DNA of 64,000 nt from Candidatus Proruminimicrobium quisquiliarum (GCA_018433245.1 JAHDRN010000001.1:369378-433377); one strand, 5' to 3'; counted from the stretch's first letter, positions 35,120-44,423 are shown. Numbers and translations: made by a program. Notes: generated by a model from the sequence alone, not told the origin.

Positions 35120-36762
35120 AAATCAGCTGTATATATATTCTCAGTTGTCTGGATCCTAATGTTAATACCGAGGAATCAAGCGCGAATTCCGGTAAAAAAA
35201 TCAGGGCTTCGGTTCTTCCTCTGGGTATTTCCTATATAGCATCCGTATTAAAGCAGTCAGGCCACGACGTTAATATATTCCCTTTTTTTGAAACATCGGA
35301 TTTAAATAAATTTGCAGATGAAGTTAAAAACAGCGATTTTTTTTGTTTATCCGTTACATCTTATGACTGTTGGAATCTGGCAAAAAAACTAATATCAAAA
35401 TTAAAATATCATTTCCCGGAAAAAAAAATAATAGCCGGAGGAATTTTTGTCACATTGTCTCCGGAAGAAATCATTGAAAATAAAAATATTGACGCCGTAT
35501 GCATAGGCGACGGTGAAAAAGCGCTGCTTGAATATGCCGAGGCTGTAAAACAAAACATTTTTAACAAAAAAATAGACAATCTTTTTATAAGACAACCGGA
35601 CGGAACCGTATTAAAATGCGATAAAATAAGTTTTATTGAAAATATAGACTCTCTGCCTTTTATAGACAGGCATATGTGGGACAGATGGATTTTTGACACG
35701 GTTCAGCATAAAGTTCTTGCAGAAAGAGGATGCCCCTACAGATGCGTTTTTTGCGCAAATAACAGGCTTGGACAGATTTGCTCGGGCAATTATCTCAGAT
35801 ACAGAAATATCAATTCCATAATATCCGAGTTTGAATATATACTTAAAGAATACCCGCAGACAGAATCTTTTATGCTTTATGCCGAAAATATCGCTTCCGA
35901 TAACGAGCGTTTTTTTAAATTATGCGTTGCTCTTAAAGAATTTAATTTAAAAACAGGTAAAAATATAAATTATACGATAATACTGAATGTTACCAAGAAT
36001 TTTGTAAAAAACAATAAAATTTTTGATGCAATGAAAGAAGCTAATATAAAATGGGTTATGTTTGGTTTTGAAACTGCTTCAAAAGAGATAAGAAATAAAC
36101 TTAACAGACCTTTCTACGATAACAGGGATATTCTAAAATTTTGCAGGCAGATGCAGAAAAGAAATATTCATACCACTGTTTACGCAATGTACTGTTATCC
36201 TTACGAAACAGCCGAAACATACAATCATACCGTAAAATGGCTGAAATTTTTTAAGCCCGACGCCATAGGCTGGTTTTGGATGGAGCCGCAGAAAGGCACG
36301 GAACTATATAACCGTTTTTTTGTAAGAAAAGAAGAAAAATACAATAGAAATTTACTTTTAAAATTTACTGATAAATGGCGTTTTATAACTTTTAAATTCA
36401 GAGTATATATATATTATAAAACTCTTATTGAAACGTTGTTTTTATCTTTGGAACAGTTTGGAATAGGGAAACAAATTTTTTCTTTCTGGAGAAAAACAAA
36501 TATATCAAAAAGAAAAAAACTTGAAGAATATAGAAATGAAGCAAAAAAACAGTTTGATCTGAAAAATTTCCAAAAAGCCGTAAAATATTTAAATAAAATA
36601 GAATCTTTGGGCGATTCATGGATTTTTGCCGACAGAGCATTTGCAAATTTTAAGCTCGGCAAAAAACAAGAAGCCATAAAAGACATAAATACCGCTTTAA
36701 AACTTGAAAAAGATAATAAAAATTATCATAATCTAAGGGATGAAATCATAAAATATAAATAA
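35116..36762 (+). CDS. B12-binding radical SAM protein with C-terminal TPRs
   Basis: A 548-residue protein. The N-terminal ~150 residues form a cobalamin-binding-like Rossmann domain (PLGISYIASVLKQSG; AGGIFVTLSPEEI; AVCIGDGEKALLEY). The radical-SAM motif CPYRCVFC (CX3CX2C) lies near residue 207, followed by a TIM-barrel domain with MFGFETASKEIRNKLNRP. The last ~75 residues carry tetratricopeptide-like helices (FDLKNFQKAVKYLNKIES; LGKKQEAIKDINTALKL), a less common addition. The family includes methyltransferases and ring-modifying enzymes for lipids, antibiotics and cofactors; the substrate is unknown. Linked to ispA-dxs-tlyA by overlaps, which hints at a lipid or isoprenoid substrate. Confidence 0.8.
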   Translation: MKISCIYILSCLDPNVNTEESSANSGKKIRASVLPLGISYIASVLKQSGHDVNIFPFFETSDLNKFADEVKNSDFFCLSVTSYDCWNLAKKLISKLKYHFPEKKIIAGGIFVTLSPEEIIENKNIDAVCIGDGEKALLEYAEAVKQNIFNKKIDNLFIRQPDGTVLKCDKISFIENIDSLPFIDRHMWDRWIFDTVQHKVLAERGCPYRCVFCANNRLGQICSGNYLRYRNINSIISEFEYILKEYPQTESFMLYAENIASDNERFFKLCVALKEFNLKTGKNINYTIILNVTKNFVKNNKIFDAMKEANIKWVMFGFETASKEIRNKLNRPFYDNRDILKFCRQMQKRNIHTTVYAMYCYPYETAETYNHTVKWLKFFKPDAIGWFWMEPQKGTELYNRFFVRKEEKYNRNLLLKFTDKWRFITFKFRVYIYYKTLIETLFLSLEQFGIGKQIFSFWRKTNISKRKKLEEYRNEAKKQFDLKNFQKAVKYLNKIESLGDSWIFADRAFANFKLGKKQEAIKDINTALKLEKDNKNYHNLRDEIIKYK

Positions 36763-36780
36763 ATTAAAAAGGATATAGAA

Positions 36781-39303
36781 ATGTCAGACTACATTGTTAA
36801 TGAAATTGAAAAGAGATGGCAAAGGCTTTGGAAAGAAAATAAAGTTTTTCATGCCGTAAAAGATTCGGCTAAAGAAAAATATTATCTTTTGGTAATGTTC
36901 CCGTATCCTTCGGGCAAACTCCATATGGGACACGTCAGAAATTACAGCATAGGAGACGTTTTTGCAAGATTTAACAGAATGCAAGGCAAGAACGTAATAC
37001 ATCCTATAGGCTGGGATTCATTCGGCCTTCCCGCAGAAAATGCCGCAATAAAACATAACATACATCCTAAAAAATGGACTAAAGAAAATATAGCGCATAT
37101 GGGCGAACAGCTCAAAATGCTCGGCATCTCTTACGACTGGGACAGAGAAATAGCAACATGCGATCCGGAATATTACAAATGGAACCAGTGGTTCTTTATC
37201 CGGATGTATAAAAAGGGGCTTGTATTCAGAAAATCAGCCAACGTAAACTGGTGTCCTTCATGTAAAACAGTTCTTGCAAACGAACAGGTTAACCAGGGCA
37301 AATGCTGGAGATGCGACAGTACTGTGGAGCAGAAAGAGCTTATACAGTGGTTTATAAAAATAACTGATTATGCAGATGAACTGCTTGACGGTCATGAAGA
37401 ACTTGCCGGTTGGCCCGAACAGGTTTTGTCAATGCAAAAAAATTGGATTGGTAAATCTTATGGTGCAGAGATGGACTTTAAGATTGACTTTGATAAAAAA
37501 ATAAAAGAAAGTGATGATGGGATTATAGTCATCAAATCCCCATATGGTTCTACAAAAGCAACACTGGAAATCTTGCCACCTAAAACACTTAAAATATTTA
37601 CGACAAGACCTGACACCGTGTTCGGCGTAACTTTTATGGTCGTATCACCAGAACATCAAATATTAAAAGAATTTAAAGAGAAAATAAAAAATTGGCGGGA
37701 AGTTGAAGAATACATAACAAAAAGCGCAAGCAAATCCAATATTGAAAGAGCTTCAAACAAAGAAAAAACCGGCGTAAAACTTGAAGGCGTATACGCAGTT
37801 AATCCGGCCACAGGCAAAAATATTCCGATATTTACCGCAGATTACGTTTTGACGGGATATGGAACAGGCGCCATTATGGCAGTTCCGGCTCATGACCAGA
37901 GAGACTGGGATTTTGCAAAAAAATATGGAATTGAAATAACTGAAGTGATTAAAGGCGAAAATTCAGATATTGAGAAATCTGCTTTTGAAGAAGAAGGCGT
38001 TATAGTTAATTCGGGACAGTTTAACGGAATAAAATCAACCGATGCAATAGATAAAATATCTTTGTGGGTTGAAGAAAAAGGATACGGAAAAAGAACTACA
38101 AACTTTAAACTCAGAGAATGGCTTATTTCAAGGCAGAGATACTGGGGGACTCCGATTCCGATGATACATTGTCCTAAATGCGGTATAGTTCCGGTTGATG
38201 AAAAAGATTTGCCGGTAACTCTTCCCGAAAACATTAAATTTACCGATGACGGAAAATCTCCGCTTCAGGGATGCGAAGAATTTGTTAATACGAAATGCCC
38301 TAAGTGCGCAGGGCCCGCCAAAAGAGAAACCGATACCATGGACACATTTGTGGATTCATCGTGGTACTACGCAAGATATACTGATCCCAAAAACGATAAA
38401 AAACCTTTTGAATCGGATATCACAAATTACTGGCTGCCGGTAGACCAGTATGTCGGCGGAATAGAACATGCATGCATGCATCTTATATATTCAAGATTCT
38501 GGCATAAAATAATGAGAGATCTCGGGCTTGTAAATACAAATGAACCGTTTAAAAATCTTTTGACACAGGGCATGGTTACTCTCGGCGGAAGCGCAATGTC
38601 AAAATCAAAAGGAAATATCGTAAGCCCGGATGAAATAATAGAAAAATACGGAGCAGATACGGCAAGACTTTTCATACTGTTTGCGGCGCCTCCGGAAAAA
38701 CAGCTTGACTGGTCAGACGACGGATTGGAAGGCTGCTGGAGATTTATAAACAGAGTATGGAGACTTCAGGAACTTGTAAAAACAAAATCGGAAATTCCTG
38801 CAACTCAAGAAGCTAAAGAAGCTTTGTCAAGAAGCATGCACTTATGCATTAAAAAAGTAACTGAAGACATCGGTAAAGAACATCAGTTCAATACGGCCAT
38901 ATCGTCCGTTATGGAGCTTGTAAACGCAATGTATGTTTACAAACACCACGGAAATGACGAAGGATTATCATTAAAAGTTTATGAAACGATAGTTCTTCTT
39001 CTTGCACCTTTTACTCCGCATCTTTGCGAAGAAATATGGAGTCTTCTGGGCAAAAAAGAATTTGTTTCGGCCGCAAAATGGCCCCAATACGAAGAAAAAT
39101 ATATAAAACAGGATACAGTTGAAGTTCCGGTTCAGGTTAACGGCAAACTGAGAGGGAAAATTTTTGTAAACGTTTCTTCAAACGAACAGGAAATAAAAGA
39201 TTGCGTAATAAACGATGAAAAAATAAAACCTGTTCTTGAAGGCAGACAGATAGTAAAATTCATTTATGTACAGAATAAAATAATAAATATAGTGGTTAAA
39301 TAA
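36781..39303 (+). CDS. leuS: Leucyl-tRNA synthetase
   Basis: An 840-residue class I synthetase. The HIGH motif appears as KLHMGHVRNYSIGD near residues 45-58 and the KMSKS motif as SAMSKSKGN near 604. The CP1 editing domain with FTTRPDTVFGVTFMV is present, plus a Cys motif (CPSCKTVL...CWRCD) near 160-182. There is a modest extra segment (about 226-260) before the editing TTRPDT block compared with E. coli LeuS. AAAGGA lies before the ATG. It heads leuS-lptE-holA, a conserved order in many Gram-negatives. Confidence 0.96.
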   Translation: MSDYIVNEIEKRWQRLWKENKVFHAVKDSAKEKYYLLVMFPYPSGKLHMGHVRNYSIGDVFARFNRMQGKNVIHPIGWDSFGLPAENAAIKHNIHPKKWTKENIAHMGEQLKMLGISYDWDREIATCDPEYYKWNQWFFIRMYKKGLVFRKSANVNWCPSCKTVLANEQVNQGKCWRCDSTVEQKELIQWFIKITDYADELLDGHEELAGWPEQVLSMQKNWIGKSYGAEMDFKIDFDKKIKESDDGIIVIKSPYGSTKATLEILPPKTLKIFTTRPDTVFGVTFMVVSPEHQILKEFKEKIKNWREVEEYITKSASKSNIERASNKEKTGVKLEGVYAVNPATGKNIPIFTADYVLTGYGTGAIMAVPAHDQRDWDFAKKYGIEITEVIKGENSDIEKSAFEEEGVIVNSGQFNGIKSTDAIDKISLWVEEKGYGKRTTNFKLREWLISRQRYWGTPIPMIHCPKCGIVPVDEKDLPVTLPENIKFTDDGKSPLQGCEEFVNTKCPKCAGPAKRETDTMDTFVDSSWYYARYTDPKNDKKPFESDITNYWLPVDQYVGGIEHACMHLIYSRFWHKIMRDLGLVNTNEPFKNLLTQGMVTLGGSAMSKSKGNIVSPDEIIEKYGADTARLFILFAAPPEKQLDWSDDGLEGCWRFINRVWRLQELVKTKSEIPATQEAKEALSRSMHLCIKKVTEDIGKEHQFNTAISSVMELVNAMYVYKHHGNDEGLSLKVYETIVLLLAPFTPHLCEEIWSLLGKKEFVSAAKWPQYEEKYIKQDTVEVPVQVNGKLRGKIFVNVSSNEQEIKDCVINDEKIKPVLEGRQIVKFIYVQNKIINIVVK

Positions 39304-39317
39304 AACCGGAGGAAAAA

Positions 39318-39875
39318 ATGAAAAAATTATTTGCTTTATTGATAATATTTTTTGGTTTTGCGGCGGCAGGATGCGACAGCCCGTATCAGCCTACTCCGCA
39401 GTTATTGCCTGCGTATATAAAGAAAATTTATGTAAGACCGGTTGTAAACAATACTAATCAATACGGTCTTGAGGATAAGCTGACCAAAGCTCTTATAGAC
39501 GAATTTATGAGCGACGGCAGACTGTCGCTTATGTCTAATGAAAGTGAAGCGGACGGCGTTTTGGTTTGTGAAATCAAAAGATATGTTTTACAGCCTTTGA
39601 CGTACGACGCCAACATGGTAACGGAACAATATAAATTATGGATATTGGTTAACGCTTATTTCATAGACAAACATGAAAACGTAACTCTCTGGGTTGAACC
39701 GAATATGGAAGGTATACAGATCTACGCCGATGCGGTTAAAGTAGGCTTTGGCGGTATGACCGAAGAACAGGCGAGAGAAAATATTTATATTAAATTATCA
39801 AGAGATATTGTCAGAAGAACTGTCAGCGGGTTTGGGACGGCGTCGGGGATATCGGAACGTAAGGTCCAAGAATAA
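39318..39875 (+). CDS. lptE: LPS-assembly lipoprotein LptE-like
   Basis: A 185-residue lipoprotein. The signal peptide ends in a lipobox (FAAAGC-DS, Cys near 19). The mature part starts with a region (IKKIYVRPVVNNTNQYGLEDKLTKALIDEF) typical of LptE, where two helices pack on a beta sheet, then a long strand with VTEQYKLWILVNAYFIDK. LptE plugs the LptD barrel that inserts lipopolysaccharide in the outer membrane. Position between leuS and holA matches E. coli, which strengthens the call. This supports a Gram-negative envelope. Confidence 0.85.
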   Translation: MKKLFALLIIFFGFAAAGCDSPYQPTPQLLPAYIKKIYVRPVVNNTNQYGLEDKLTKALIDEFMSDGRLSLMSNESEADGVLVCEIKRYVLQPLTYDANMVTEQYKLWILVNAYFIDKHENVTLWVEPNMEGIQIYADAVKVGFGGMTEEQARENIYIKLSRDIVRRTVSGFGTASGISERKVQE

Positions 39876-39887
39876 ATAATTTATAAC

Positions 39888-40007
39888 GCCGTTGCTCTTT
39901 GGGTTATAATAAATAAAATTTCAAAACTTATGTGCCGTGCGCTCCGCTTCACTTAACGCACACTGCGTCTTGAAATTTTTTTATTCTAATTCCAAACAAT
40001 CAACGGC
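39888..40007. repeat. Imperfect palindromic intergenic element
   Basis: The 157-base gap between lptE and holA holds nested inverted repeats. Outer arms are GCCGTTG (39888-39894) and CAACGGC (40001-40007); inner arms are AAAATTTCAA (39915-39924) and TTGAAATTTT (39970-39979). A smaller pair GTGCG...CGCAC sits in the middle, in a GC-richer core. It resembles in style, though not in sequence, the element at 14228-14508. Function is unknown; it may be a short dispersed repeat. Confidence 0.45.
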
Positions 40008-40032
40008 TAAAAACGACGGCATAAGGAATAAG

Positions 40033-41052
40033 ATGGCATTCATAACATATCAGGCGTTTCAAAAGCATTTACAGGGGAAAACTCTTGCTCCGATATATTT
40101 ATTTGCCGGAGACGAACAGTATTTTATTGACAGCTGCTTGAAAGGCATTGAAGAAAAACTTGCCGTTGATCCTCTTAACAGAGAAACTTTTCAGGCTCCT
40201 GATCTTGAAGGTAAAACGGTTTCGGAAGCGGTTCAGACTCTTCCTTTTTTAGGCGATAAAAGACTTATAATTTTGAAACTTGCCCATAAGTTAAATAATC
40301 CGGATTATGAATTTGTAGAAAAACTTATAGAAAATCCGGTTGATACGACATGTTTTGTAATTTTGGTTCCTGAAAAAATAAAAGACGTAAAGAAACGAAA
40401 AGATTTGCTTGATTTATGTTCGTCTTCAAAATCTTGCGTTTCGGTAGACTGTAAAAAAATTTATGACTCCGATGCTATAAAATTTGTTAAAGCAGAATTT
40501 GCAAGAAGAAAAAAACTTATACCCGATGAGCTTGCCGAACGGATTGTATCCGAAACAGGAGCTGATTTATTGAGTTTATATAATGAAATAGAAAAAGTAT
40601 GCATATATACGGGGAAAGACAATAACAAAATTACAGAGGAAATATTTGCAAAAGTCAGCGGCTGGACAAAGGAAATAAATGATTTTGCGCTTACCGGCGA
40701 AATAGAAGCAAAAAATTTGAAATCAGCATTATTTATATTTAATAAGATGATAACATCCGGCGAAGACCATATAAAAATTTTATTCCAAATATCATCAACT
40801 GTTCGCAAACTATTGACCGTAAAAAGTTTGATTGAAGAGAAAAAATATGATCCCAGAGACGCGGCCGCTTTTGCAAGGATATATAACGCTTATTTTGCTT
40901 CAATTTTTTTAAGAAATATCTCAAAGCATAAACTTTCTCATCTGAAGAAATGTATATCAAAAATTCTGGAAACGGATATTGCCCTCAAAACAAAATCCCA
41001 GTCTGACAAAACTCTGCTCTTGGAAAATCTTATTATTTTTATATGCGGATAG
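40033..41052 (+). CDS. holA: DNA polymerase III delta subunit
   Basis: The protein is 339 residues from ATG 40033, chosen because AAGGAA lies just upstream and MAFITYQAFQKHL is a natural HolA start; an upstream ATG at 39937 lies in the palindromic element. The opening block GKTLAPIYLFAGDEQYFIDS is the delta-subunit signature, and the C-terminal domain has LLTVKSLIEEKKYDPRDAA. HolA opens the sliding clamp in the clamp loader. Last gene of leuS-lptE-holA; its stop faces the uvrC stop one base away. Confidence 0.9.
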   Translation: MAFITYQAFQKHLQGKTLAPIYLFAGDEQYFIDSCLKGIEEKLAVDPLNRETFQAPDLEGKTVSEAVQTLPFLGDKRLIILKLAHKLNNPDYEFVEKLIENPVDTTCFVILVPEKIKDVKKRKDLLDLCSSSKSCVSVDCKKIYDSDAIKFVKAEFARRKKLIPDELAERIVSETGADLLSLYNEIEKVCIYTGKDNNKITEEIFAKVSGWTKEINDFALTGEIEAKNLKSALFIFNKMITSGEDHIKILFQISSTVRKLLTVKSLIEEKKYDPRDAAAFARIYNAYFASIFLRNISKHKLSHLKKCISKILETDIALKTKSQSDKTLLLENLIIFICG

Positions 41053-41053
41053 T

Positions 41054-42355
41054 TTAACTTTTAATAAACTCTTTGCTTCTTAAAAGTTTGTGGTATGTTA
41101 TGGCAAATCTGTGAGCCTCGTCTCGTATTGCCTGCAATACTCTTAAAGCCTGCGAATTTGCGGGAAGTTTTACGGAAGCGGATTTGCCCATAATGAAAAT
41201 TTCTTCTTCCTGTTTTGCAAGCGAAATCAACGGAATATAAATTCCTATTTCATTTAAAGCCTGTTCGGCGTAAGCCAGCTGGCCTTTGCCTCCGTCTATA
41301 ATAATTAAATCGGGAAACTTTTCGTTTTTGCGTATTATGGACGAATATCTTCTGAAAACGACTTCTTTTATCATTGCAAAATCATTTATCTGGTTTACCG
41401 TTTGTATTTTAAATCTTTTATAACCGCTTTTATTCGGCTTTCCGTTTACAAACTGAACCATTGAACCTACGGGATTTGTTCCGGACGTATTTGAGATATC
41501 AAAACATTCCATAACGTTTGGCAGCTGTTTTAATCTTAGTTTTTCTTTTAATTCCAAAAGAGCGTCTGTCTTTAAAATATACTGGTTAAGTTCTTCAAGT
41601 TCAATTCTGCTTACAGAAACTCTTTCAGCCATAGAACGTATTGCAAAAAGCCTGTCTCTGAGCTCTTTAGCTTTTTCGTACTGTTGTTTGGCGCTTGCAT
41701 GTTTCATCTGTTTTTCCCAGACAGATTCAAGGCTTCTGAATTTACCTTTTAAAAAGAGTTCAAGCGCTTTGAGATTATTTTTGTAATCAGCCGACGTTAT
41801 GTGCCCCATGCAAGGGCCGTAACATAGATGCGTGTGATAATAAAGGCATGATTTTACTTTTGCAGAATCCGGCTGTTCTTTTTGTGAAAAAGAAAGTTTA
41901 CACGGCCTTATTTTAAAAATTTTATTGAGCCAAAAAATCAGTTTTTTTATGTATGTTACCTGAGGATAAGGTCCGAAATAAAGAGCGCCGTCATTAAGCA
42001 TTTTTCTTGACATTATAAGGCGCGGAAAATCTTCATTTACTGTAAGTTTTATGAAAGGATAAGATTTATCATCCTTCCACATTGCGTTAAAATGAGGCTG
42101 TATTTTTTTTATGAGGTCTCTTTCAAGTATAAGAGCTTCTCTTTCCGAAGAGCATAAAATATAGTTTATAGTTTTCATCGCCGTAATTATAGACGATGAT
42201 TTGCTGTTTGTATCGGAATGAAAATAAGAAGTTATTCTGTTTTTTAAATCTTTTGCTTTACCTACGTATATTATGTTTGCGGCCGTATCTCTCATCAGAT
42301 ACACGCCGGGAAGATGCGGGATGTTTTTTGTGTAATCTTCAGCTGTTTTTTGCAT
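41054..42355 (-). CDS. uvrC: Compact UvrC-like excinuclease subunit without helix-hairpin-helix domain
   Basis: A 433-residue UvrC relative. The GIY-YIG nuclease domain is near 12-95 (LPGVYLMRDTAANIIYVGKAKDLKNRI in two parts). A Cys cluster follows (CKLS, CLYYHTHLCYGPC), then the UvrB-binding UVR helix pair near 208-235 (QMKHASAKQQYEKAKELRDRL). The RNase-H-like nuclease domain has ECFDISNTSGT, DLIIIDGGKGQL and RDEAHRFAITYH. The family is usually ~600 residues; here the chain stops at LLRSKEFIKS, right where the tandem HhH domain normally begins, and the middle linker is short. There is no room for a lost 3' part, since holA ends one base away. It overlaps murJ by 17 bases. Confidence 0.82.
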   Translation of the reverse strand: MQKTAEDYTKNIPHLPGVYLMRDTAANIIYVGKAKDLKNRITSYFHSDTNSKSSSIITAMKTINYILCSSEREALILERDLIKKIQPHFNAMWKDDKSYPFIKLTVNEDFPRLIMSRKMLNDGALYFGPYPQVTYIKKLIFWLNKIFKIRPCKLSFSQKEQPDSAKVKSCLYYHTHLCYGPCMGHITSADYKNNLKALELFLKGKFRSLESVWEKQMKHASAKQQYEKAKELRDRLFAIRSMAERVSVSRIELEELNQYILKTDALLELKEKLRLKQLPNVMECFDISNTSGTNPVGSMVQFVNGKPNKSGYKRFKIQTVNQINDFAMIKEVVFRRYSSIIRKNEKFPDLIIIDGGKGQLAYAEQALNEIGIYIPLISLAKQEEEIFIMGKSASVKLPANSQALRVLQAIRDEAHRFAITYHKLLRSKEFIKS

Positions 42356-43895
42356 AATATTTTCTTAAAAAAGCCGACAGCAACTGTTCTATTTCAGGCG
42401 ATTTTATAAGTTTTGACACTCCTACAAATATTAGAAGGCCTGTAATAATCGCAATTGTAAGCGATAAAAACAACGGTATTTTGATTTGTATTATAAAATA
42501 GCAGGCAACGCCCATAACCGCCGAAGCTATAAGATTTTTAAAAGTGGAATTGAGAATTTTATAAATTCCTATGCGTCCTATTTGAATTCTTAATTTATAT
42601 AAAAGCATTATTGAATTTATATAAGCGCATATTGAAGTTGCAAGAGCAAGCCCTCCTACTCCCAGAGGCTGCATAAGAATAACGCATAAAAGCACGTGTA
42701 TCAGCATTACCACAAAAGCAATTTTTACCGGTGTTTTCGTATTCTGAAAAGAAAAGAATGTATTTGCCAAAATTTTTGCTATAGCATAAGCCGGAAGCCC
42801 CAACGAATAGTAAAGTAGCGCACTGTTTGTCACTAACGAGGCGGCATGGTCAAATCTGCCGCGTTCAAACAGTACTTTTATTATAGGAAGCCCCAAAACA
42901 ATTAAAGCTATAGTTGCAGGAACTAATAAAACTATTGAAAATCTGATTGAAACATTAAGAGTTTCTTTCATATCTTCTATATTCTTTTGAGCAACCGATT
43001 TTGACATCATAGGCAAAGACACTGTTGCAAGAGCAAGTCCGAAAACGGCAAGAGGAAGCTGCATAAGTCGGTTTGAATAATATAACGCAGTAATAGATCC
43101 GTTGCCTAAAAATGATGCGCATACCGTGTCCACAAAAGTATTAATCTGGTCTACCGATATGCCGATAACAGAAGGTATCATAAGAAAGAAAATCTTTTTT
43201 AAACCGGGATGATTAAAATTAAAATCCAATTTTAAATGCCAGCCAAGCCGTTTCAAATAAGGATACTGATAAATAAAATGAAGAAGAGCTCCGAATATTA
43301 CGCTTATCGCAAGACCTTTTATTTTATCGCCGGGAAGCAAAAAAGGGGCAATCGCAACAACATATATTATTTCAGCAACGCTCAAGCCTGCCGGCGCAAT
43401 TGCAGGTATAAAAAATGAATTAAGAGTATTAAGAAGTGCAAGAAGTATTGAAGCAAGACATATAAAAACAAGAAACGGAAACATTAAACGGGTAAGTTCT
43501 ATTGTAAGCTGAAGCTTTTCGGGATCTGAAGTAAAACCCCATGCTATGATTTTTACAAGAAGGGGGGCAAAAAACATTCCTAATACGGTAAATACGGTTG
43601 TAATTAAAAAAATTGAAGTAAAAACTACATTTATAAGTTTCTGCGTTTCATCTTTTGTCTTTGTATGGAGATATTCCGAAAATACAGGTATAAAAGCTAC
43701 CGAAAATGAACCTTCTCCGAGCATTCTTCTTATTAAATTAGGAATTCGAAAAGCAGCATAAAATGCATCGGCTACAAGCCCGGCCCCGAATAAATAAGCC
43801 ACAAGCATGTCTCTTACGTATCCGAAAATCCTGGATATTGTAGTTCCTACGCTTACGCTTCCTATATGTTTAACTATATTTTTATTTTCACTCAT
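42339..43895 (-). CDS. murJ: Lipid II flippase MurJ (MviN)
   Basis: A 518-residue protein with about 14 hydrophobic helices. The MurJ signature is in the first 65 residues: TTISRIFGYVRDMLVAYLFG and AFYAAFRIPNLIRRMLGEGS, with the functional Arg residues in place. It moves lipid II across the inner membrane during peptidoglycan synthesis. The 3' end overlaps uvrC by 17 bases. It lies about 100 bases downstream of rpsT in the same direction, beyond the rpsT... orientation shared on the minus strand is actually murJ downstream in map order but upstream of uvrC in transcription. Confidence 0.93.
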   Translation of the reverse strand: MSENKNIVKHIGSVSVGTTISRIFGYVRDMLVAYLFGAGLVADAFYAAFRIPNLIRRMLGEGSFSVAFIPVFSEYLHTKTKDETQKLINVVFTSIFLITTVFTVLGMFFAPLLVKIIAWGFTSDPEKLQLTIELTRLMFPFLVFICLASILLALLNTLNSFFIPAIAPAGLSVAEIIYVVAIAPFLLPGDKIKGLAISVIFGALLHFIYQYPYLKRLGWHLKLDFNFNHPGLKKIFFLMIPSVIGISVDQINTFVDTVCASFLGNGSITALYYSNRLMQLPLAVFGLALATVSLPMMSKSVAQKNIEDMKETLNVSIRFSIVLLVPATIALIVLGLPIIKVLFERGRFDHAASLVTNSALLYYSLGLPAYAIAKILANTFFSFQNTKTPVKIAFVVMLIHVLLCVILMQPLGVGGLALATSICAYINSIMLLYKLRIQIGRIGIYKILNSTFKNLIASAVMGVACYFIIQIKIPLFLSLTIAIITGLLIFVGVSKLIKSPEIEQLLSAFLRKYYAKNS

Positions 43896-43940
43896 AATAC
43901 TTTGATTATACTAAAATAATATTTGCTTAACCATTAATGC

Positions 43941-43985
43941 AAAAAAAAAGAAGATACCGTTTGATTAAAACAATATCTTCTTTTT
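43941..43985 (-). terminator. Rho-independent terminator of rpsT
   Basis: Read on the minus strand just after the rpsT stop: AAAAAGAAGATA pairs perfectly with TATCTTCTTTTT (43974-43985 against 43945-43956), followed by a longer T run. The 17-base loop is large but the arms are perfect. It separates rpsT from murJ. Confidence 0.8.
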
Positions 43986-43995
43986 ATGATTGCGT

Positions 43996-44271
43996 TTATA
44001 TTGAAGCTACAAGCTTGGAAAGTCTCGCTTTCTGGTTTGCTGCGGCATTTTTATGTATTACGTTTTTTTTCTTTGCTTTATCCCATTCGGAAAAAGCAAG
44101 ATTTAACGTTTTTTGAGCCGTTTCTTTATCTTTTGCTTTTACTGCGGCTTCAACTTTTTTAGCAAGCGATTTTATTTTGCTGTTTGTAGCCGTGTTTCTG
44201 GCGTTTCTTTTTGCTGCCTTTCTTACTTCTTTAAGAGCTGAAGTATGTCTTCCTGTTTTTAACTTTGCCAT
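43996..44271 (-). CDS. rpsT: Ribosomal protein S20
   Basis: A 91-residue, Lys/Ala-rich helical protein with the S20 pattern: basic start (AKLKTGRHTSALKEVRKAAKR), NSKIKSLAKKVEAAVKAKD in the middle, and the C-terminal KNVIHKNAAANQKARLSKLVAS block. It binds 16S rRNA in the small subunit. It has its own promoter and terminator, as expected for a highly expressed single-gene transcript. GGGGGAT precedes the ATG. Confidence 0.95.
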   Translation of the reverse strand: MAKLKTGRHTSALKEVRKAAKRNARNTATNSKIKSLAKKVEAAVKAKDKETAQKTLNLAFSEWDKAKKKNVIHKNAAANQKARLSKLVASI

Positions 44272-44311
44272 TATATCCCCCGTTATTATTTAAAATTAAA
44301 CTGAGATTTGG

Positions 44312-44340
44312 ATTTTACATTATTTTATGCACGGAGTCAA
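44312..44340 (-). promoter_or_regulatory. Promoter of rpsT
   Basis: On the minus strand, TTGACT (44340-44335), 17 bases, TAAAAT (44317-44312): a strong housekeeping promoter, about 40 bases before the rpsT start. Confidence 0.8.
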
Positions 44341-44362
44341 TATCTTATTTTAAATTTTTTAT

Positions 44363-44391
44363 TTGTTTTTTTCCGAATAAAAAATTATAAT
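44363..44391 (+). promoter_or_regulatory. Promoter of the PhoH-like gene
   Basis: TTGTTT (44363-44368), 17 bases, TATAAT (44386-44391), then a GGGGG ribosome site before the ATG at 44424. The -35 is weak but the -10 and spacing are ideal. Confidence 0.6.
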
Positions 44392-44423
44392 GATAACAAG
44401 TAAATATTCTATTTGGGGGTATT

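Noticed and set aside
39937..40032. A 32-residue N-terminal extension of holA.
   Set aside because: It lies in the palindromic element, while ATG 40033 has an AAGGAA site and matches the usual HolA start.
41053..41075. Small hairpin AGTTTA/TAAACT at the holA-uvrC convergence as a terminator.
   Set aside because: Only six A/T-rich pairs and no clean T run.
41054..42355. Frameshift or nonsense mutation as the cause of the short UvrC.
   Set aside because: The convergent holA gene ends one base after the uvrC stop, so there is no leftover HhH sequence, and both the middle and the end are shortened.
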